A stretch of DNA of 30,664 nucleotides from NCBI GenBank assembly GCA_003427395.1, contig BFEA01000280.1, positions 1,312,907-1,343,570 on the forward strand, in the 5' to 3' direction. The notes beneath the pieces are model-generated. The model worked only from the letters and a program-made list of their open reading frames with translations, did not search any database and had not been told where the DNA came from. The stretch comes from Chara braunii. Lineage: Eukaryota > Streptophyta > Charophyceae > Charales > Characeae. Positions 9,955 through 19,029 of the stretch are shown piece by piece (position 1 is the first letter of the stretch; every line of letters starts with the position of its first letter). A program made the position numbers and the translations under genes.

Positions 9955-10118
9955 TTAAACCACCCACCAGTACTTCCTAAAGTGTTGCCCATTAACAAGC
10001 CACGATTTCAGGAAACGTACAGGCTATTACAGGAGCGCCCAAATTCATCTGACTAGAAACGTTTCTACGCTATTTTTTTTCCCGCGGCCGATAGCTGGTC
10101 CAAGTACTGGTGGTTTAA
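9955..10118. mobile_element. TTAA-type MITE family, copy C
   Basis: The element runs from TTAAACCACC to AAGTACTGGTGGTTTAA. Its interior is collinear with copies A and B, and a four-base insertion lies just inside the left end. TTAA is present on both sides (9955-9958 and 10115-10118). Confidence 0.8.
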
Positions 10119-10358
10119 GAACCCCAGACTCGGCACCCGGTTGCAGAGAACAGAGGAGAACTTGGGCTTTCGCGGAATGTCAGGGATTTTTCAGAGAATG
10201 CAAGCAAAATTCCAGAAAGGGAAAAATGTGGAGCCCACAATTCTTTGAGGAAAGTCCTTGAAGAACTGCGGTGGAGCACAACCCTAACTTTTCTGGCAGG
10301 ATCTCTTATGGTCCTGTGGAGTCTTGCACCTTCATCACACGTCCCACTACATCCACTG

Positions 10359-10469
10359 CTACCGTCTTCACCCGAATAGAACACCCGGTCATTATAGCTG
10401 TATTTGGCACAACTTTCAGCCCAGATACGGCGATAATTACCGGGCGTTCTATTCGGGTGAAGATGGTAG
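10359..10469. repeat. Long near-palindrome (foldback element)
   Basis: The left arm CTACCGTCTTCACCCGAATA and following bases pair with the right arm that ends TATTCGGGTGAAGATGGTAG. Pairing continues inward through ACACCCGGT/ACCGGGCGT and GCTGTAT/ATACGGC to a loop of about 12 bases near 10408-10420. The arms are about 50 bases with few mismatches. It may be a foldback MITE or the source of a hairpin RNA. Confidence 0.7.
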
Positions 10470-10708
10470 TGGAACTTGGTACTGAGTTCCCTGGGTTATG
10501 AGTAAAGAACTTTGCAGAGCCAACCTGAGCTCCAGTCCTTAGACTGGGCGGGCCAGCACTCAGCAATTTTCTGCAGATATTCTGGCAGTTCGCTTCACTC
10601 AGCAATTTTCTGGCATACTTCTGTAGGTGGAACAACTTCGCACAAAAATGACCAAAGTCACAAACAACACACGGACAAACAAATTCTGTAAATTACTCTC
10701 TCACCATT

Positions 10709-10912
10709 TTAAAACCACCACTACTTCCGAGGCACTATTCTCCGGGGTTGGAAACACGCTGTGCGGCAAAACTAAAAAGAGCCGGCACAGGCCTCCTTTT
10801 GGCTGGCGCTGCCAGCCCTCGTGCTCCGAAGGTTGAGCCCGAAGTTGTGGCAGCATGCAAGCCGAAACTTTGAATTTTGAAACAATGGCTGGGAAACCTA
10901 CTGGTGGTTTAA
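10709..10912. mobile_element. TTAA-type MITE family, variant D (204 bp)
   Basis: The left end is TTAAAACCACCACTACTTCC and the right end is CCTACTGGTGGTTTAA. The ends match the family, but the interior differs from copies A-C. It shares GCCGGCACAGGC-like and GGCACT words with sequence just right of copy A (near 6690-6800). This suggests a second subfamily that uses the same termini. Confidence 0.6.
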
Positions 10913-11784
10913 TCACGAAGCTGATCTTCCATGTTGCCCCTGTCGCTGCTGTGGCAGTGACAAAAAGTCCATACCCGTACACACTAGGGCCTTGCTCCAC
11001 TACACAACACTCTGCATGCATTTGGACACTTTCAGGACCCGGCATATTCAAAATGTTGAACTCATCATAATGCACCTGGTCCAGAAAGCGTGCAAAATTG
11101 CAAATGCATGTAGAGTGTTGGGTAGTGGGGTGAGACCCTTATGCTGCTGCCGGCTGCGCGATCGCTGGACAATGTTTTACGCTAAGGACAATTAGGTCAT
11201 ACAATACAACAAAAGGAAATCGAAGTGGCCATATGAGATGCTAATGACAACCCGGTGGGCCGCGTGGCGTCTGGGGAGGACCGAGATCGCGAAGCATTGA
11301 ATAGCAGACTGGGGCAAGGTGGCAGTGAACGGGCGGGTGGAGGCAAAGGAGACAGTGAGCGCTGGCAGGGAAAATCGTGGAACGATGGCAGCAAATGCGC
11401 GGGGAAGAATTGTGGCCGGGGCCTAGAAACGCCGCGGGCCCGAATCTGGAAACGTCCTGGGCCCGACACCATCCCGCGGGTGCCCACATGAGGCCGAAGT
11501 CGTTTTGGAGCAAGCAGGGGCGTCATTCCACGGTGCCAGGATGTCATCGAGCAGGTGGAAGTATGGTGCAATGATGTGATTGCGCAGGTGGACGCCCCTG
11601 TCACATGCCATTTTCCAACACTGCCAACGCCCGTGCAGTGCGAGCACTACAGGAGGCTCGCGGTGATGCTGGTGATGATGGCTATGCAGCATGGGGAGGA
11701 GGGAGGAGGCACAACAAGAAGATGGAACAGAAGAGATAGAGAAAGGGGGAAGAGGGAGGATGACAGGGACATAATCTCTCATGC
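10913..11784. other. Intergenic, no supported gene
   Basis: Open frames reach about 130 codons but show no recognised motif and are compositionally biased. Nothing else is clear. Confidence 0.4.

Positions 11785-11863
<79 letters not shown>
11785..11863. repeat. (CT)n microsatellite
   Basis: About 39 uninterrupted CT units are followed by a short C run. Confidence 0.98.
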
Positions 11864-11865
<2 letters not shown>

Positions 11866-12250
11866 CCCTTGCTCTCTTTGGCGAGGACGCGTTTGTGCTT
11901 TTCGTATTTCCTGTTGGAGTCGAGGAGTGCAGCAGGTGCTTTGTTTGTTCCTATTTGGTGTGGGTGTCACTTTGATCTATGGTTTCAGATTCAGGCGGGT
12001 GGAATTTCATTGCCTAAAAAATTCAGTTGTATTTTCAGACATCGTTATGGATTAAAAGTGGAGGCGGCATGAGGACAGAGGGGGAGGAGGGAGAACAAGA
12101 AGGAAAAATGATGACAACTGTGGATGGAGGACAATCATAACAATAGAGGACACAGACAAATGACAAGAGAAGAACGATAACTATGGAGATTGTGCTTTAT
12201 CAAAGTGAGTGGGAAGGAGGAAGGAGCTGAAAAGGCCGAAGAGGATGGAT
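11864..12250. other. Intergenic, purine-rich in the second half
   Basis: No gene is seen. From 12060 the plus strand becomes A/G-rich and leads into the 320-bp duplication. Confidence 0.45.
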
Positions 12251-12394
12251 GAACAAGGGGATAGACGAGGCTGGGAGGAGGGCGAGGTGACTGAGCAGAA
12301 GACCACGGAGGAGGAGGTGGTGGGAGGATGCCGAAGAGATGGAGCAAGTGGATGACGGAGAGCAAGAGACGAACGAGGAGGTGGGCTAGGACTC

Positions 12395-12547
12395 AAAGCA
12401 CCAGTACATGCCAGCTATCGACCGTGGGTTCCTTTCGAAGGCTGCTGACCGCCGACTCACTTTATCTACGGTACTCGGCCTCCTAAATTTCCGGAGAGGC
12501 TTAAAACAGGTTCTCCAGTTGCCTGGGGCCATGTACTGGTGGTTTAA
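12395..12547. mobile_element. TTAA-type MITE family, copy E (inverted)
   Basis: The left end AAAGCACCAGTACATG and right end CATGTACTGGTGGTTTAA are inverted repeats of the same family. Just inside the left end, CCAGCTATCGACCG is the reverse complement of the right-end interior of copies A-C, so this copy is in opposite orientation. It forms the second half of a 320-bp tandem unit and was duplicated as copy F. Confidence 0.65.
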
Positions 12548-12714
12548 ACCAGCAGCTCATCCAGGCATATGAACAAGGGGAAAGACGAGGCTGGGAGGAG
12601 GTCGAGGTGACTGAGCAGAAGACGACGGAGGAGGAGGTGGCGGGAGGATGACGAAGAGGTGGACCAAGTGGATGACGGAGAGCAAGAGACGAACGAGGAG
12701 GTGGGCTAGGACTC

Positions 12715-12867
12715 AAAGCACCCGTACATGCCAGCTATCGGCCGTGGGGCCCTTTCGGAGGCCGCCCACCGCCGATTCACTTTATCTATGGTGCTCGTCC
12801 TCCTAAATTTTCGGAGAGGCTCAAAACAGGTTCTCCAGTTGCCTTGGGCCTTGTGCTGCTGGTTTCA
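12715..12867. mobile_element. TTAA-type MITE family, copy F (inverted, duplicated from E)
   Basis: It is the counterpart of copy E exactly 320 bases downstream. The right end has decayed to TGCTGCTGGTTTCAA, so the TTAA is lost. The shared spacing shows it arose by tandem duplication rather than by an independent insertion. Confidence 0.6.
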
Positions 12868-13094
12868 ACCAGCAGCTCATCCAGGTGTACCATGCTGCAC
12901 GGGCCTTTTTCGGCCATCAGTGCATTTTTCTCAGGGAAGTGACTTTGTACTTGCAAGGCCTCGATGCACTGACCCTATGGGTGGGCCTAGTTTTCATCAC
13001 CTTCCCCCCTGCTGAACTGCAAGAGACCGGTACACTACCTGACCTTGTTAGGCTCGGCAGGTGAGGTCTGCGTCAATGGATGAGAGATTGGAAT

Positions 13095-13720
13095 ATGACG
13101 GAGGGTGGGGGGAGTGGAGGAGGAGGAGGAGGAGGTTGGAAAGGACAATGACACAAGAGGGGGAGTCTGGCGTGGACGGTAGAAAACGATGATCAATGTA
13201 ATGATATGATGATCAGGCATACGACAGGAGGAGGGAAGAGGAGAAGAGGAGGATGGAGGCAAGAGGTGACTGGAGAAAGGAGTAGCGGGAGGAGGAGCAG
13301 CAGGAGTGGAAGGAGGAGCGGGAGCAGGACGATGAGGAGAGGAGAGGAAATGGCAGGAGGACCAGGAAGAGGAGGATTGGGAACGGGAGGAAGAGGACGA
13401 CGAAGCGGATAAAGCGGAGGAGGATGGAGGAGGAGGAGGAGGAGAGAGGGAAGAGGAGATCACAGCAAGGAATAGAGGAGAAGTGGGGGGAGGAAAAAGA
13501 GGAGCGGGGGACGAGGAGGAGAGAGAGTGGCAGGGAGGGCGGGAGCGGGAGTGAGAGCTGGAAGAGCGGGAATGGCAGGAGAACCAGGAAGAGGAGGAGC
13601 GGGAGGGGGAGCGGGAGGAGGAGGAAGATGAGGAGGAGGAGGTGAGGAAGCGGAGGAAGTGGAGAAAGTGGAGGAAGTGAAGGAGGAGGAGGAGGAAGAG
13701 GAAGAGGAGCAGGAGGCAAG
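13095..13720. repeat. GGA-rich purine tract
   Basis: More than 600 bases are dominated by GGAGGA, GAAGAGG and GGAGCGG words on the plus strand. Open frames on either strand are Arg/Gly/Glu or Ser/Pro/Leu low complexity and are not genes. Confidence 0.9.
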
Positions 13721-13724
13721 ATGA

Positions 13725-13813
13725 GATATCCCCTACAGTTGGAATGATAGAAAGAATATTAGAATGGCCCCTGAGCAAGGATGACACGCATAAATCGCGA
13801 GATGGTCGAAATT
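13725..13813 (+). pseudogene. U6 snRNA-derived pseudogene, copy 1
   Basis: The segment contains TTGGAATGATAGAAAG, ATTAGAATGGCCCCTGAGCA, AGGATGACACGCATAAATCG and GAGATGGTC. These follow the order of spliceosomal U6 from its 5'-stem end through the AGC triad and internal stem-loop to its 3' part. The ACAGAGA box is lost (AGAAAGAA) and the AGC triad is mutated to AGA. No 5' stem, TATA box or T-run terminator is seen. Confidence 0.8.
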
Positions 13814-13978
13814 AAGGAAAAAAACAGAGATCGAACATTAGGACGATGAGGACGAGGAAACGCTGAGGAAGCGAAGGACGCAGAGGAAGTGGAGAAAGCG
13901 GAGGAGGTGGAGGAGGTGGAGGACGTGGAGAAAGCGGAGGAGGAGGACGAAGAGGAAGAGGGGCAGGAGGCGGGATGA

Positions 13979-14063
13979 GATATCCCTTAAAGTTGGATAG
14001 AAAGACGATTAGCATGGCCTCTGCGCAAGGATGACACGGATAAATCGAGATATGGTCGAGATC
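13979..14063 (+). pseudogene. U6 snRNA-derived pseudogene, copy 2
   Basis: GTTGGATAGAAAGACGATTA followed by GCATGGCCTCTGCGCAAGGA, TGACACGGATAAATCGAG and ATATGGTC matches U6 more closely than copy 1 around the AGC triad and internal stem-loop. The ACAGAGA box is again degraded to AGAAAGA. It lacks a 5' stem and a terminator. It lies 250 bases from copy 1 within the same tandem unit. Confidence 0.8.
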
Positions 14064-14335
14064 AAGAGAAAAACAAAGAGATCGAACATACTTCTACAAA
14101 TTTCCCATTTCTCTGAGATGGAACATGACTTCTATGATTTCCGATTTTCTGACAACAAATAAGTAAAAAATTATAAACATGAGAGGAGGAGGAGGAGGTG
14201 GAGGAGGAGGAGGGGGGAGGGGAGGGAGGAGCACGAGGAGCACAAGGAGGAGGAGGGGGAGGAGGAAGGCGAGAAGAGGGAAAAAGAAGAACAGAAGATG
14301 AAGAGGAGCTCAGCCTCGCGGGAGAGAGATTGAGA

Positions 14336-14358
14336 GTGTGTGTGTGTGTGTGTGTGTG
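14336..14358. repeat. (TG)n microsatellite at the gap edge
   Basis: Uninterrupted TG units run directly into the N block, so the true repeat length is unknown. Confidence 0.95.
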
Positions 14359-14696
14359 NNNNNNNNNNNNNNNNNNNNNNNNNNNNNNNNNNNNNNNNNN
14401 NNNNNNNNNNNNNNNNNNNNNNNNNNNNNNNNNNNNNNNNNNNNNNNNNNNNNNNNNNNNNNNNNNNNNNNNNNNNNNNNNNNNNNNNNNNNNNNNNNNN
14501 NNNNNNNNNNNNNNNNNNNNNNNNNNNNNNNNNNNNNNNNNNNNNNNNNNNNNNNNNNNNNNNNNNNNNNNNNNNNNNNNNNNNNNNNNNNNNNNNNNNN
14601 NNNNNNNNNNNNNNNNNNNNNNNNNNNNNNNNNNNNNNNNNNNNNNNNNNNNNNNNNNNNNNNNNNNNNNNNNNNNNNNNNNNNNNNNNNNNNNNN
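14359..14696. other. Assembly gap (338 Ns)
   Basis: The Ns start inside a TG repeat and end before another GGA-rich tract, which marks a scaffold join across simple sequence. Confidence 0.99.
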
Positions 14697-15308
14697 AACA
14701 GGAGGAGGAGATCGGGGGTCTGGTTAGCAAGAGGCGGGAGGAGCGAAAAGAAGAGGACGATGACCATTGGTAGGATGGGAGGTAGGAAGAAATGCTGCGC
14801 GGTCAGATTTTCACTGACACATCATAAAATGGACGAAACACTCTGTTACATGGATCCATAGTCACGTGGAGGGTTTACACATGTCGGCGCATAACGCAGG
14901 GGGCACGCGCTCTTTGGTAGACTCCCCACCGCCCAAGAAGTACTTTGCAAGGCGCATTGCAAGATGGTGGGTTCCATAGCACACCTTGATCCGCATGTAT
15001 GCACGTGAGCGGGCCCGCCCCTGCACTGACTTCCCAATGCCACCCGTTGGTCTGCTTCCGTTCCAGAAACTACGTGGCGCCCGTCACAGACGCAATTTTC
15101 TTTTTGCCAGCCCTTGAACTCGTGCAAGCGTGCAAAAAAAAAACACGGCACCCCGTCACCCCGAAGCGCCTCCACAGCAGCACGCCAGCCTTTGAACTCG
15201 CGTGTATGGAAGGGAAAAAAAAAAACCTGCGATTTCTGCGGGTTTCCCTTGGGCCCGCGCCTTGTCCCCAGCCATTGTCCCAACACAGGGAGCCTGGGCT
15301 CGTGGCAG
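14697..15308. other. Intergenic, no supported gene
   Basis: After about 60 bases of GGA-rich sequence the composition normalises. Two words of the type AGCCxTTGAACTCG (near 15108 and 15188), each followed by an A run, form a weak direct repeat of about 78 bases. No gene motif is visible. Confidence 0.45.
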
Positions 15309-15378
15309 CATCACGCGAGACCCGCTCTTCTCTTTATAAAGAGCATCACGCGAGACCCGCTCTTCCCTTTATAAAGAG
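15309..15378. repeat. 35-bp perfect-period tandem duplication
   Basis: CATCACGCGAGACCCGCTCT plus TCTCTTTATAAAGAG occurs at 15309-15343 and again at 15344-15378 with a single base difference. The TTTATAAA in each copy is a small palindrome. Confidence 0.95.
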
Positions 15379-15638
15379 TATATATACATATAGAAAAGGG
15401 CAACTGATGTATGCTCCCCAGAATGGACATGGAGCTAGAACCATACGGTTCTGTTTTCTTGAGAGGAAAAAATAAAAGAAAAAGGGAGAAGGGGGCTGCG
15501 CTAGACAGCATACAGAAGTGCAGAGGAATTGTCACTGAGAATACACTGACAGTATACTGGGCCGCTCACCGCCCAGTTCGCACAAGCAAACCATACAAAC
15601 ATGCTCGCATTGTTCACATGGCATGGTACAAGGACGCT

Positions 15639-15782
15639 GGACCCAGTTTCCATACCAGGTGCAACTCCCCACCAATATATGGAGCCTTCAACACACGGAC
15701 CCACTGAAAGAGGGTGCTCATACCGCCTGTTTAAGTGGGCACCCCGAAGATGACATTAAAAAAAAGAAAAAAGAAAAAAAAA
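15639..15782 (+). mobile_element. SINE-like A-tailed element, copy 2
   Basis: GGACCCAGTTTCCATACCAG, then CTCCCCACCAATATA, then GGAGCC, then an A-rich tail (15758-15782) and GGGCAGCG. The order and the bases after the tail agree with the copy at 7298. Confidence 0.6.
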
Positions 15783-15837
15783 GGGCAGCGACCTTGAGAT
15801 ATCATTGTCAAGCTGACCAGCCCCAGGTAATTCACAG

Positions 15838-15953
15838 AGTTATGTGATATCATTCGTCTAGCTCCATCTGGATTTGAACTCGGGTCTGTATTTGAAGTTA
15901 TGTGATATCATTCGTCTAGCTCCATCTGGATTTGAACTCGGGTCTGTATTTGA
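15838..15953. repeat. 58-bp tandem duplication with a B-box-like motif
   Basis: AGTTATGTGATATCATTCGT followed by CTAGCTCCATCTGGATTTG, AACTCGGGTC and TGTATTTGA occurs at 15838 and 15896. On the minus strand, GAGTTCAAATCC resembles a Pol III B box. Confidence 0.9.
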
Positions 15954-16200
15954 AGTTTGAACAGTTCATTCCGGTCTGTATTTTGAACAGTTCATTCGGG
16001 TCTGTATTTGAAGTTTGAACAGTTCATTCGGGTCTGTATTTGAAGTTTGAACAGTTCATTCGGGTCTGCATTTGAAGTTAGGACAGTTCCTTGGGGTGTG
16101 TATTTGAAGTTTGAACTTTGAACAGTTCATTCGGGTCTGTATTCGAAGTTTGAACAGTTCATCCGCGTCTGTATTTGAACAGTTCATGGGTGTACCCATA
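15954..16200. repeat. About 32-bp minisatellite (TTTGAACAGTTCATTCGGGT)
   Basis: About seven variable units of TTTGAACAGTTCATTCGGGT plus CTGTATTTGAAG are arranged head to tail. They appear to have grown from the end of the neighbouring 58-bp unit, with which they share CGGGTCTGTATTTGAAG. Confidence 0.9.
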
Positions 16201-16207
16201 GGTAACT

Positions 16208-16335
16208 GAGGGCGTACTCACACGAGCACTATCTTAAATGTACCTGACCGCATTTACGGCCGAACTTGTATGCATCTGGCCCCAATTGCGTCCAGAAATA
16301 AGTAAAAAGGTGCTACCTAGTGTGAGTAGGCCCTG
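16208..16335. mobile_element. hAT-like MITE, copy 1 (128 bp)
   Basis: The left end is GAGGGCGTACTCACACGA. The reverse complement of the right end is CAGGGCCTACTCACACTA. The 18-base termini match at 15 positions. A CAGGG-type end followed by a short body without coding capacity fits non-autonomous hAT elements. An 8-base target duplication is not clear. Confidence 0.6.
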
Positions 16336-16411
16336 AGCTAGGCTATTCGCAGTTTGAACAGTTCATCCGCGTCTGTATTTGAACAGTTCATGGGTGTACC
16401 CATTGGTAACT

Positions 16412-16539
16412 GAGGGCGTACTCACACGACCACTATCTTAAATGTACCTGACCGCATTTACGGCCAAACTTGTATGCATCTGGCCCCAATTGCGTCCAGA
16501 AATAAGTAAAAAGGTGCTACCTAGTGTGAGTATGCCCTG
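16412..16539. mobile_element. hAT-like MITE, copy 2 (128 bp)
   Basis: This is the duplicate of the preceding element, with the same length and the same terminal inverted repeats. It was copied as part of the 204-bp unit rather than inserted separately. Confidence 0.6.
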
Positions 16540-16733
16540 AGCTAGGGACCACTGTGGCAATTGGATGCACCCTGAACTTGAAACTCTCAGGAAAATTGTC
16601 GCAGCATTGTAAAAAATAAAAATAAAACTTCTAAAAACAGAAAGACAGATACGGATCGAAGAGACGTACACTCAACTCCGGGATAGCACAGTAACAGAAC
16701 AACTCAGCATATTACATTGATCTCCGTAGGGGG

Positions 16734-16836
16734 GGACCATTTCTCAATTTACGCCTGTCATCCTTGCTTTCAGCGGCCGTGCTAATCTTCTGTGTATCAT
16801 TCCGAAATTCCAAATTTAACGGATGTCCCGAACGAC
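16734..16836 (-). pseudogene. U6 snRNA-derived pseudogene, nearly full length
   Basis: On the minus strand it opens GTCGTTCGGGACATCCG, which resembles the U6 5' stem. It continues GGAATGATACACAGAAGATT, AGCACGGCC, AAGCAAGGATGACAGGCGTA and AATTGAGAAATGGTCC. Its 103 bases match normal U6 length. The ACAGAGA box reads ACACAGA. There are small insertions before GGAATGATAC and in the internal stem-loop (CTGAAAGC for CTGCGC). The 3' end runs into Cs instead of a T-run, and I see no upstream TATA box. It is probably a pseudogene. Confidence 0.8.
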
Positions 16837-16901
16837 ATCCCGTAGCAGACGTTTGCCGGAACAAGACAGACAGTACTGCAAGTCTGTGAAAATGGGATGG
16901 T

Positions 16902-17021
16902 GGACCCGGTTTCCAGTAGGTCACACTCCCCACCAATAGATTGGAGCTGTCCACCCCCCCCCCCCCCCCCCCCCCCCCCCAACTCCCCCCTCCCCCCAAA
17001 GAAAAAGAAAAAGAAAAAGAA
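16902..17021 (+). mobile_element. SINE-like A-tailed element, copy 3
   Basis: GGACCCGGTTTCCAGTAGGT, then CTCCCCACCAATAGATTGGA and GC, then a C27 run (16954-16980) that may have replaced part of the body, then an (AAAAAG)n tail. It starts 66 bases from the end of the U6 pseudogene. Confidence 0.55.
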
Positions 17022-19029
17022 AGTAAGGAAGAGTTTAACAAAAGTGCAAAAGTGCAAAAGTGCAAACGAATCCACATATGCCGGTACTCAGAACACCAAA
17101 ACAGAGTGAAAAGAAACAAAAAGACATTCACAACCTGCGGACATACTCGCACAAGAACTTTTTTGAACGAATCTTGACAGAAATGAAGTCAGGTGCATCC
17201 AGAAAGTATCAGTATGAGTATATACCCTTATCCTACTCATGTACAACCCAACACAACAGCTCTTGCAAAGGGGTTTATACTTTAAAGAGATATTAAAAAT
17301 ATATATCTATATATTTGGTTTCTAAATTTTCATCGCGAGTTCGGCAAGGAATTTTGAAATTTCAAATTTGACCCTCCGTCAGAAGTTCTTTTGGCTGGTC
17401 CGCTGGACCCAGTTTTTAGCAAAAAAAAAAAACAAAAAATTGAAACTTTGAAAAAAACTTTAAAAAAGAAAAGAAAAAAGTTATTTGCTCTTCTTCTGCA
17501 AACTCTGTACTCCGTAACGAGTCCGTAATACCTTTTTTTTCCCTTATATCTTCCCAAAGTTCAGACGGACAACACGATCTCGTGTGCCTCAACAACATTC
17601 ATTTCATCCAGCTACCGTCTTCTCCCCCCGAACATAACCCACCCTAGTCACAACTGTATCGGACCGGAAAGATAGCTTGTAGACATCGGGGTGTGTTGTG
17701 TTCGGACGGAAGACGGTGGCTGTCCAGCAAGATCTCTACACCCGGTTAACTCAGAGAGCATAACTGCCATTCGGCGTGGTAATCTGTGTCGTCCCGTTAC
17801 TTTTCGACTACTATATCGATTACTACCATCATCATCATTGCCATCAAAATACTAATACCATCGCCGTAATAATAGTGAGAGGCCGAAGTAAATGAAAGAA
17901 AACGCAAGAGCGCCCATAGGATCACGTATAGAGACGATTTACTATTGTCATCATCGTAAAATCATTATCAGCAGCATTTTTGGTCACCATACTTTGCGCC
18001 TTAGAAAATCAATGGCATGGATTCAAACGATCAGCCGCAACTACGTCTCGATTATGACATTTGACTCCAGAATCAGGTGCAGCTACTGTTAGACTGGCAA
18101 AAAAAAGGAAAAAGACAGGAGGCAGTAGTGGAGGTAGCAGACGAACGTACAATCTAGTGAAGATGTTTGGTTGGCTGTACGAACAAATGGCTGGGTGGCT
18201 GGGTGGATGAACACGGATAAAAATTATGGAAGGATGAAAAGGATTAACCCATCATCATGTAGCGTATCCAGTAATGTTGATGAACAATCATCGCTTATTA
18301 ACAGTCAGAACTTAAATATGTTGCTTGCTTATTGGTGTGGTGGTCCGACACATCACAACTGGAAAGATGGCTCGATTAAATGCTGACTTATATAAGAGAG
18401 AGCGAGAGAGAGAAAGAGAGAGTTTACACATGACTAATGGCAGGCAGATGGTATTTTTAACCTTGAAGCATATATCATATAAGGAACAACAGTTCAAGGA
18501 CAAGAGAATGTGTTGTTTGGCTTCCAGCTTCCCTTGAGGTTAATAATTTTCTCTTCTTTTTCACACATAAGGTTCCAAGAAGACTGATCTCGCACTACGG
18601 CTTTGGGATTGAGCAAAGAGAAGACGAGGGAATAGATCGATTTGGCGTGATTGAGTGCCGCACGTGCAAAGCAGAACCGGTAAAGAAACTGCTGTGCCAA
18701 TCAGTCCATCGATCTCAAAGCAGATTGATCGATGGGCGGATCGAAATGACCGCCACACGTCCAAAGCAGATTGATGCGCACACATCATCGACTCAAAGAT
18801 TTGTTCCACTGCTGATCCAACAATAGACAGTGGCTGAGGACATCGACAGAACTGCTGGATGAACGAACACGTTTACCATCAACCAATCTGTCACCTCTCA
18901 ATCTCCCCCTCGCCTCATCCCTCCGATACCCTGCTTCTCCGGGATATCCCCTTCGTCTGTGATTGCCAAAACAGGCCTGGAGTCTGCATTCCTCCAGTCA
19001 CTGACGATCGGAACCTGGTCGTTAACTAA
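17022..19029. other. Long intergenic stretch, no supported gene
   Basis: The stretch is AT-richer than its surroundings, with A/T homopolymers at 17420-17480, short ATC/CAT trinucleotide repeats near 17820-17870, a (GA)n patch near 18396-18422, and a 9-base-arm hairpin (CCATCGATC at 18706, GATCGATGG at 18727). Open frames are under 85 codons and show no family motif. Confidence 0.5.

Larger units (their letters stand above)
12251..12890. repeat. 320-bp tandem duplication (two copies)
   Basis: GAACAAGGGG begins copies at 12251 and 12571. Each runs through a GAGGAGGAGGTGG purine tract, CGGAGAGCAAGAGACGAACG, the inverted TTAA-type element and AGCAGCTCATCCAGG. The copies are exactly one period (320 bases) apart and differ by scattered substitutions. 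Confidence 0.9.
13642..14090. repeat. 250-bp tandem duplication carrying U6-like segments
   Basis: A unit composed of a GGA-rich tract, GGATGAGATATCCC-like sequence, a U6-like segment and AGATCGAACAT occurs twice. The corresponding GGCCCCTG/GGCCTCTG words are 250 bases apart (13764 and 14014). Confidence 0.8.
16148..16546. repeat. 204-bp-period tandem duplication
   Basis: Copies at 16148-16342 and 16352-16546 are nearly identical, with only a handful of substitutions, which points to a recent duplication. Each contains the end of the minisatellite plus one 128-bp inverted-repeat element. Confidence 0.92.

Noticed and set aside
13035-13787. 250-codon Ser/Pro/Leu frame on the minus strand
   Set aside because: It is low-complexity translation of the GGA repeat.
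14062-14861. Frames of 129-222 codons spanning the gap
   Set aside because: Most of their length is Ns; they are artefacts.
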